Below are positions 59,203 through 64,000 of a stretch of DNA of 64,000 nt, one piece after another (position 1 is the first letter of the stretch; the number at the start of each line of letters is the position of its first letter). A model generated the notes under the pieces. The model saw only the letters and a list, made by a program, of their open reading frames with translations. It ran no database searches and was not told the DNA's origin. Origin of the DNA: Ornithinimicrobium tianjinense (GTDB taxonomy: Bacteria; Actinomycetota; Actinomycetes; Actinomycetales; Dermatophilaceae). The stretch is taken from positions 248,001 through 312,000 of the forward strand of contig NZ_BMEM01000003.1 in assembly GCF_014636495.1 (NCBI RefSeq). The letters run 5' to 3'. The translations under genes were made by a program, and so were the position numbers.

Positions 59203-60147
59203 TCAGAGGAGTTCCACGCGGTCGGCCTGCGGCCCTCGGTCGCTCTGCCGCACCTGGAAGCGCACCCGGTCGCCCTGGCGCAGGTCCTCGACGTTGGCGA
59301 GGGCCGAGGCGTGCACGAACAGGTCCGCGCCGCCGGAGTCAGGGGAGATGAAGCCGAACCCGCGCTCCTCGTCGTAGCGCACGACGACGCCCTCGCCACC
59401 TCGCGCCGGCGCGTCGCGTCGGTCCTGGTGCCTCGGCCGAGCGCGGGTCGGAGCCGCTGCGGGCGCCCTCCGCGGCTTGGTGCTGCGGGCGAGGCGGACG
59501 TCGCGAGCCTGAGGACCCCTCTCGCTCTCGACCACGTCGTACGTGACCCGGTCGCCCTCCTCCAGCTCGAGGAGGCCCTCGGGGAGCGAGCGGGCGTGGA
59601 CGAAGAGGTCGGCGCCGCCCGAGTCGGGGGTGATGAAACCGAAGCCCTTCTCCACGTCATACCAGGACACCGTGCCGTCCGCCCCGTCGGCCGGGGCGCC
59701 CTGCTGACCGGCGGTCGTCGCCAGGGGCAGGAGGTGGTCGGCCTGCGGGCCCTTCTCCCCGGGGACGACGAGGAAGGCCACCCGCTGCCCCTCCGCGACC
59801 ACGCCGCCCCCCACGATGGCCGAGCTGTGCACGAAGATCTCGGCCTCACCGTCGTCGGGCGTGATGAACCCGTAGCCCTTGGCGGGCTCGTACCAGGAGA
59901 CGGTGCCGAGCATGCCCAGCGGTGCGTCGGCGGCGCGGTCGCCGGTGACTCGGACGCGGCGTGCCTGCGGGCCGCGGTCTCCCTCGCCGATCTCGAACTC
60001 GACGACCTGGCCCTCACGGAGCGACTTCATGGCGTCGCCGCTGACGATCTCGGACGCGTGGACGTAGAGGTCCTCCGCCTCCTCCCCGACGGCGATGAAG
60101 CCGTAACCCCGGTCGGCGTCGAACCAGCGGACGGTGCCCTGAGCCAC
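59203..60147 (-). CDS. Protein with four tandem cold-shock domains
   Basis: 314 aa made of four CspA-like OB folds at about 1-68, 80-142, 158-220 and 252-314. Each has RNP1- and RNP2-like motifs: RGYGFIA with LYVHAS, KGYGFIT with IFVHSS, KGFGFIT with LFVHAR, and RGFGFIS with LFVHAS. A basic Arg/Pro/Ala linker of about 30 residues (SCTKPRR-like, rich in R) separates domains 3 and 4. Bacterial Csp proteins are normally single domains of about 67 aa that melt RNA or bind single-stranded nucleic acid. Four in one chain implies binding of longer RNA or several sites. ACAAGGAGTATG-type sequence precedes the ATG. Confidence 0.9.
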   Translation of the reverse strand: MAQGTVRWFDADRGYGFIAVGEEAEDLYVHASEIVSGDAMKSLREGQVVEFEIGEGDRGPQARRVRVTGDRAADAPLGMLGTVSWYEPAKGYGFITPDDGEAEIFVHSSAIVGGGVVAEGQRVAFLVVPGEKGPQADHLLPLATTAGQQGAPADGADGTVSWYDVEKGFGFITPDSGGADLFVHARSLPEGLLELEEGDRVTYDVVESERGPQARDVRLARSTKPRRAPAAAPTRARPRHQDRRDAPARGGEGVVVRYDEERGFGFISPDSGGADLFVHASALANVEDLRQGDRVRFQVRQSDRGPQADRVELL

Positions 60148-60216
60148 GGCATACTCCTTGTCGAGGGACGGTCAGATCCTCCCAGTGTGCCCGACCGCCG
60201 CCGTAGACTCCCGCGG

Positions 60217-61131
60217 GTGAGCAGCTCTGGTCGGTACCTCACGATGGAGGACGTCATCGGCGACACCCCGCTGGTGCGCCTGCAGCGCCTTCCGGGTCCG
60301 GAGAACGCACGCCGCGGCAACGTCCTGCTCGCCAAGCTCGAGGGGAACAACCCGGCCGGCTCGGTGAAGGACCGCCCGGCGATCAGCATGATCCGCGGAG
60401 CCGAGGCGCGCGGGGAGATCTCCCCCGGCGACACCCTGCTGGAGGCCACGTCCGGCAACACCGGGATCGGCCTGGCCATGGCGGCGGCGATCAGCGGCTA
60501 TCCCCTGGTCATCGTGATGCCCGAGGACGCCTCGGTCGAGCGGATCCGGACCATGAAGGCGTATGGCGCCGACGTGGTCCTCACCCCTGCGGCTGGCGGC
60601 ATGGAGGAGGCCCGCGACGTCGTGACGCGGATGGAGCAGGAGGGCAGGGGCCGGGTCCTGGACCAGTTCGGCAACCCGGACAACCCCCGTGCCCATGAGC
60701 ACGGCACGGGCCCGGAGCTGTGGCGCCAGACGGACGGCCGGATCACGCACTTCGTGTCCGCGATGGGCACGACGGGCACGATCACCGGGGTATCGCGGTT
60801 CCTGAAGTCACGCAGCCCTGGTGTCCAGATCGTCGGTGCGCAGCCTGCGGAGGGTGCGAGGATCCCCGGGATCCGCGCCTGGCCACCGGAGTACGTGCCG
60901 ACGATCTTCGAGCCCTCCGCCGTTGACCGCACGGTGGAGGTCACCCAGGCCGACGCCGAGGAGACGGCCCGCCGGCTGGCCCGCGAGGAAGGCATCTTCG
61001 GCGGGATCTCCTCGGGCGGCGCGTGCTGGACCGCTCTGCGGGTGGCCGAGGAGGTCGAGGGTGCGACGATCGTCTTCGTGGTCTGCGACCGCGGCGACCG
61101 CTACCTCTCCAGTGGCGTGTTCCCCGCCTGA
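60217..61131 (+). CDS. cysM: Cysteine synthase B (CysM type)
   Basis: 304-aa PLP-dependent beta-substituting enzyme that makes cysteine from O-acetyl-L-serine (or O-phosphoserine) and a sulfur donor. The PLP lysine is in NPAGSVKDRPA, the Asn loop is ATSGNTGIGLA and the Gly-rich phosphate loop MGTTGTITG. It ends with SSGGACW and RGDRYLSSGVF. GTG 60217 is used: TAGACT (60204-60209) lies 7 nt upstream, a leaderless layout. The protein would begin V/M-SSSGRYLTMEDV; an internal ATG at the tenth codon is an alternative. Confidence 0.93.
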   Translation: MSSSGRYLTMEDVIGDTPLVRLQRLPGPENARRGNVLLAKLEGNNPAGSVKDRPAISMIRGAEARGEISPGDTLLEATSGNTGIGLAMAAAISGYPLVIVMPEDASVERIRTMKAYGADVVLTPAAGGMEEARDVVTRMEQEGRGRVLDQFGNPDNPRAHEHGTGPELWRQTDGRITHFVSAMGTTGTITGVSRFLKSRSPGVQIVGAQPAEGARIPGIRAWPPEYVPTIFEPSAVDRTVEVTQADAEETARRLAREEGIFGGISSGGACWTALRVAEEVEGATIVFVVCDRGDRYLSSGVFPA

Positions 61132-61181
61132 AGCCCGTCCGGCAAGCCAGCCGCCCCCCTTCCCGATGAGTTGAGTCAAAG

Positions 61182-61577
61182 GTGCAGCCCCTCACCGAGC
61201 AGCAGATCCGCAGGTCCTTCGTCAACGCCTCCAAGGGCGAGGCCACGCGTGCGTCCATACCCGATCTCGACACGATCGACTGGGATGCACTGGACTACCT
61301 GGGCTGGACCGACGCCAAGCGTCCCGGACTGTCGCATGTCGTCCTGCACCTGGACGATGCCGTTCGCGGCATCTTCCTGCGAGCCGCCGGCAGCGGTGGT
61401 CAGATGAGCCGTCAGGCGATCTGTGTCTGGTGCGAGGACATCAAGGCCACCGACAACGTGCGCATGGTCATCGCGCCGTTGGCAGGTCAGGCCGGCCGGC
61501 GAGGGGGCACCATCGGCACTCTCGCCTGCGCCGACTTCGCCTGCTCGGCCAACGCCCGACGCGCACCCACGAGGTAG
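61182..61577 (+). CDS. FBP-domain (FusB-like zinc-finger) protein, C-terminally truncated
   Basis: 131 aa with the FBP_C treble-clef zinc finger found in EF-G-binding FusB/Fbp-related proteins. Zinc ligands are visible in CVWCED and LACADFACSAN. Relatives are usually about 155-170 aa and continue, after RRAPTR, with a helix carrying LRERIARFV-like sequence. Here an in-frame TAG stops the chain at RRAPTR, and the expected helix is found out of frame downstream. The zinc core is complete, so a shortened product may still fold. GTG start 61182. It should act on ribosome/EF-G in the cytosol if functional. Confidence 0.75.
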   Translation: MQPLTEQQIRRSFVNASKGEATRASIPDLDTIDWDALDYLGWTDAKRPGLSHVVLHLDDAVRGIFLRAAGSGGQMSRQAICVWCEDIKATDNVRMVIAPLAGQAGRRGGTIGTLACADFACSANARRAPTR

Positions 61578-61695
61578 GAGATCGGGCACCAGGCGACGTC
61601 CGAGGAGAGAGTTCTGGACCGCCCTGCGTGTCGAGGGGTTGCGAGAGCGGATCGCACGGTTCGTCTACCGGGTCATGCGGGGAGCTGAGGAGTAG
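61578..61695 (+). pseudogene. Displaced C-terminal remnant of the FBP-domain gene
   Basis: Directly after the TAG, the original frame reads EIGHQATSEERVLDR, which fits the family. One frame over, VEGLRERIARFVYRVM continues to a TAG at 61693-61695 and fits the family's last helix. A stop plus a frameshift therefore appear to have split the gene. Confidence 0.6.
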
Positions 61696-61833
61696 GCCGC
61701 GGGACGCAGTCGGGCACGGACGAGCTGGGGCGCACCCCACCCACTGCCCGGTGACTGACACGCGCGCTACGGATCTGCGTCGTGTGGAGATCGGTGCAGA
61801 GCGTCCCGGTGCGGACGCCGAGGCGGCCGGGCG

Positions 61834-62250
61834 TCAGCTGGCCCCGGTCTCCTCCGTGCCGTCCACGTAGACCCAGCGGCCGGCGCGGCGAGCGAACCGG
61901 CTGCGCTCGTGCAGGACGCCGTGCCTGCGGCCGACGTGGTAGCGGGCACGGAACACGACCTCGCCCTCCTGGTCGCCCGGTCCGCCGGCGCGCCTGTCCA
62001 GCACCTCAAGCCCGTCCCAGGCGAGTCCTTCGTCCGTGCTGACGTCTGCGGGACGGGTGCGAGGGTGCCAGGTGCGCACCAGGTGGTCATCGTCACGGAG
62101 CACGTAGGCCGTGTACCGCGAGCGCATCAGCTCCTCCGCGGTCTCGGCGGCCCTCTCCTGACGGAGCAGCGGCCCGCAGCACACGGCATACCCGTGCCCG
62201 CTGCCGCACGGGCACGGTGCATCGACGACCTGTCCCAGGGCTCCGACCAT
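61834..62250 (-). CDS. YchJ-family SEC-C motif protein
   Basis: 138 aa. The N-terminal SEC-C zinc motif is CPCGSGHGYAVCCG, followed by ELMRSRYTAYVLRDDDHLVRTW, typical of YchJ. A second half has beta structure (RARYHVGRRHGVLHERSRF). Members are predicted metal-binding proteins without a settled role. It lies 42 bp downstream of the Arr-fusion gene on the same strand, so it could be co-transcribed. Confidence 0.88.
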   Translation of the reverse strand: MVGALGQVVDAPCPCGSGHGYAVCCGPLLRQERAAETAEELMRSRYTAYVLRDDDHLVRTWHPRTRPADVSTDEGLAWDGLEVLDRRAGGPGDQEGEVVFRARYHVGRRHGVLHERSRFARRAGRWVYVDGTEETGAS

Positions 62251-62292
62251 GCACCGATCACACCACGAGACGCGCGCCCGCCCCGCCCGCGG

Positions 62293-63240
62293 TCAGTCCA
62301 TGGCCTCGATCCCGAGCTCGGCCAGCTCGGCGGAGCGCTCGCGGAGGTGCCGCACCACCTCGGCGGGCGCCGGCGCGAAGCCGACGACCTCCTCGACGAC
62401 GCGCAGCGGCTCGGTCGTGCGGTAGGAGCGGGTCGGGTTGCCGGGGAAGCGCTTGTCCGTGACGTTGGGGTCGTCCTCGATCCGGCCCAGCGGCTCCACA
62501 CGGTAGACGCGCGGCGGCCCGTCGCCGCGCGCGAGCTCCGCGGCCAGCGGCGCGCCGTTCTCCGACGCGGTCAGGTAGATGTGGTTGGCCCTGCGGCGCG
62601 AGCCGTAGTTGGAGCTGAAGCCGGGCGTCAGCAGGTCGCCGGGCCGGACGTCCGCCCGCGTGCCGTGGAAGAACGGTCCCGGGTCGTCCACCACCCTCGG
62701 CACCGGCGGGGGGTCGCGCAGCAGGCTGTCGAGCCGGGCCATGAGCACCGCGACGCGGTCCGTGCCCCGCGGTGGGCGGGGGTAGCGGCTCAGCACGTCC
62801 AGCACCTCCGGCGGCATCCGCCTCGCCGCGCCGTCGACCATGTAGTCGGCGACGACCGCGTCACCACCCGTCGCCAGCTCGGCCGCGCGCGCCGCGTGAG
62901 CACCGGCACCGAGGATGTGGCCCACCTGGGTCGGCCTGGCCAGGGGATGGAGGTATGCCGAGGCGCTGGCGTGCGCGGCGGCGCTCGCGGCATACCGGGC
63001 CGCCTCGGTCGGGGCCTCGGCCGCTGCGCGGTGCGCCTCGGTGGCTGCCTCGCGCTGCAGCCGGGACCGGGACGCCCCGTCGGCGAAGGTCCGCGCCGCC
63101 GCGAGGGCAGCCGCGGGCCGGTCGTCGTCGGGGCAGGCCCGACGGAAGATGCCCTGGACCGGCTCGGCGCAGGCGACGGCATACCGCGCCACCGCGCGCA
63201 GCTCCTCGGTGGTGAGCGGGACCTCGGGGGCGGCGTCCAT
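62293..63240 (-). CDS. arr: Imm5-like domain fused to rifampin ADP-ribosyltransferase (Arr)
   Basis: 315 aa. Residues about 190-300 are an Arr domain, normally a free-standing enzyme of about 140 aa that inactivates rifamycins by ADP-ribosylation with NAD. It shows PGPFFHGTRADVRPGDLLTP, SNYGSRRRANHIYLTA, RVYRVEP and DDPNVTDKRFPGNPTRSYR. Residues about 10-165 are an Ala-rich helical domain resembling putative immunity (Imm5-like) proteins: AVACAEPV, PDDDRPAAALAAARTFADGA, AYLHPL and QVGHILGAGAHAARAAEL. ATG 63240 is chosen. The fusion is unusual, and its role could be antibiotic resistance, nucleic-acid or protein modification, or conflict immunity. It sits 17 bp after the AlkD-like gene. Confidence 0.82.
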   Translation of the reverse strand: MDAAPEVPLTTEELRAVARYAVACAEPVQGIFRRACPDDDRPAAALAAARTFADGASRSRLQREAATEAHRAAAEAPTEAARYAASAAAHASASAYLHPLARPTQVGHILGAGAHAARAAELATGGDAVVADYMVDGAARRMPPEVLDVLSRYPRPPRGTDRVAVLMARLDSLLRDPPPVPRVVDDPGPFFHGTRADVRPGDLLTPGFSSNYGSRRRANHIYLTASENGAPLAAELARGDGPPRVYRVEPLGRIEDDPNVTDKRFPGNPTRSYRTTEPLRVVEEVVGFAPAPAEVVRHLRERSAELAELGIEAMD

Positions 63241-63257
63241 CTCAGGAGTCTGGCGCC

Positions 63258-63935
63258 TCACGCCTTGCGGCGCACCATCTCCGCGATCCACGTCGGCGCG
63301 TAGGGGGACGTGCACCCCGGCGGCGTCGGGTAGTCCTTGAGCACGCCGAGCCGTTCGCCGATCGCGACCGCACGCTCCCGGTGCTGCGGGTGCTCGATGC
63401 CGATCTGGGCGAGGCAGGTGTTCATCGCCCACTGCAGCCGGTCGGGGGCGGTGCGCATCTGGCCCTCGATCGTGTCCAGCAGGTCCGGCAGGTCCAGCCC
63501 GTCCGGCTTCCGGACGACGCGGTCGCTCGTCAGGGCCCAGCCGGCGCTCGCGACCACGGGGTCCGGGTCGTCGATCCAGGCGGTCCGCAGCGCCTCCGCG
63601 TGCCGGCTCTTCTTCACGACGTAGCCGACCAGCCAGTCGTGCACCTTCGGCGTGCGCGCGTCACGGAGCATCGTGTCGAGGTCGTCCTGCGAGTATGCCG
63701 AGGGCCGGCTCACCAGGATCGCCAGCAGGCGGGCCGCGGTGTTGCCGGTCGCCCAGAGGTCGCGCGCCAGGTCCGGCTGCGTCCCGAGCCGCTTGGCCAC
63801 CGCCCGCAGAGCCCCGAGGTTGACCCCGTGGTCGTCGCCGTGCCGCTCGTTGACGGCGCGGACCCTCGGGTCCTCGAGGGCTGCCAGCTCGGCGAGCAGG
63901 TCGAGCAGCGTCGACGGAGGGGTCGGGGTGGTCAC
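63258..63935 (-). CDS. AlkD-like HEAT-repeat DNA alkylation repair protein
   Basis: 225 aa of HEAT-like repeats, with LGALRAVAKRLG and LARDLWATGNTAARLLAILV near the N-terminus and WAMNTCLAQIGIEH towards the C-terminus. It resembles AlkC/AlkD DNA alkylation repair proteins, which remove bulky or cationic N-alkyl bases; the catalytic Asp/Trp set cannot be confirmed by eye. The GTG start 63935 has TAGATT (63947-63942) 6 nt upstream, whose TAG is also the stop of the preceding gene. Likely co-transcribed with the Arr fusion. Confidence 0.8.
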   Translation of the reverse strand: MTTPTPPSTLLDLLAELAALEDPRVRAVNERHGDDHGVNLGALRAVAKRLGTQPDLARDLWATGNTAARLLAILVSRPSAYSQDDLDTMLRDARTPKVHDWLVGYVVKKSRHAEALRTAWIDDPDPVVASAGWALTSDRVVRKPDGLDLPDLLDTIEGQMRTAPDRLQWAMNTCLAQIGIEHPQHRERAVAIGERLGVLKDYPTPPGCTSPYAPTWIAEMVRRKA

Positions 63936-63944
63936 CGTCCCAAT

Positions 63945-64000
63945 CTAGGGCTGGAGGGTGAGCCGCCCCCACAGGTGGCGATACTTCACGTCGTTGAGCG
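63945..64000 (-). CDS. 3' end of an upstream gene (partial)
   Basis: The minus strand reads LNDVKYRHLWGRLTLQP and then TAG at 63947-63945. Almost every codon ends in G or C, which supports real coding. The rest lies beyond the window edge, so the family cannot be named. Confidence 0.5.
   Translation of the reverse strand, partial: LNDVKYRHLWGRLTLQP

Noticed and set aside
1-64000. CRISPR array, tRNA, rRNA, IS element or prophage
   Set aside because: I looked for regular repeat-spacer arrays, tRNA-like cloverleaf ends, transposase motifs and integrases and found none.

Overview
The window is chromosomal DNA from a high-GC actinobacterium, most likely of the Micrococcales and perhaps Intrasporangiaceae-like. 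The evidence is gene content and style: GC-rich third codon positions, many GTG starts, stop/start overlaps (ATGA, GTGA, TGATG) inside operons, a WXG100 protein with an EssC/EccC-type ATPase, a Tad pilus locus, a class F-type sortase, ECF41 and RskA-type sigma systems, and an actinobacterial crtE-crtB-crtI-idi carotenoid cluster. The genus assignment is inference. I see no tRNA, rRNA, CRISPR array, transposase, integrase or prophage gene.

Layout. 0.3-7.3 kb: a glycosyltransferase, an AhpD-like protein, a YdcF-like protein, an ECF41 sigma factor with its carboxymuconolactone-decarboxylase partner (duplicated ECF41-type promoter motif), a zinc alcohol dehydrogenase and an SDR. 7.3-20 kb: the light and carotenoid district, with crtE-crtB-crtI-idi on the minus strand, a LitR/CarH-like B12-dependent MerR regulator, a DUF4397-sortase-ECF sigma-RskA-TspO run, and a divergent pair (secreted protein versus CPBP protease plus NAD-epimerase). 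Four promoters here carry the same 11-bp direct-repeat operator. 20-34 kb: amidase, SRPBCC protein, a TerC-family transporter behind a yybP-ykoY-type Mn riboswitch, a glycine-betaine/choline-type ABC importer, photolyase, a glycogen-debranching-type enzyme, and a LacI-regulated sugar ABC importer. 34-41 kb: a 5'-nucleotidase behind a PHO-box-like element, a secreted peptidoglycan-binding protein, App1-like phosphatase, an Fpg/Nei glycosylase, an SH3-plus-HAD-like protein and a rhodanese. 41-49.5 kb: the Tad (Flp) pilus operon and two exported proteins. 49.5-59 kb: a LysM/BTAD membrane protein, an EssC/EccC-like ATPase, a WXG100 protein and an AAA ATPase. 59-64 kb: a protein with four tandem cold-shock domains, cysteine synthase, an FBP-domain gene with a broken C-terminus, a YchJ-like protein, an Imm5-like/Arr rifampin ADP-ribosyltransferase fusion, an AlkD-like protein and the 3' tip of another gene.

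How it fits together. The strongest candidate for an undescribed system is a B12-photoreceptor regulon. The regulator has the CarH signature W-x9-EH and an axial histidine. Operators made of T-T/G-TGACAAAC-like units, spaced exactly 11 bp, lie upstream of crtE, of the regulator itself, of DUF4397-sortase and between the secreted-protein and CPBP genes. This would put pigment synthesis, an envelope sortase system, an ECF/anti-sigma switch and TspO under one light signal. Other regulatory layers are also readable: ECF41, PHO box, Mn riboswitch, LacI operator, and a set of apparently leaderless genes with TAnnnT about 6-8 nt before the start codon. A heptamer, GTATGCC/GGCATAC, is scattered at unexpectedly high density through coding and non-coding DNA on both strands.
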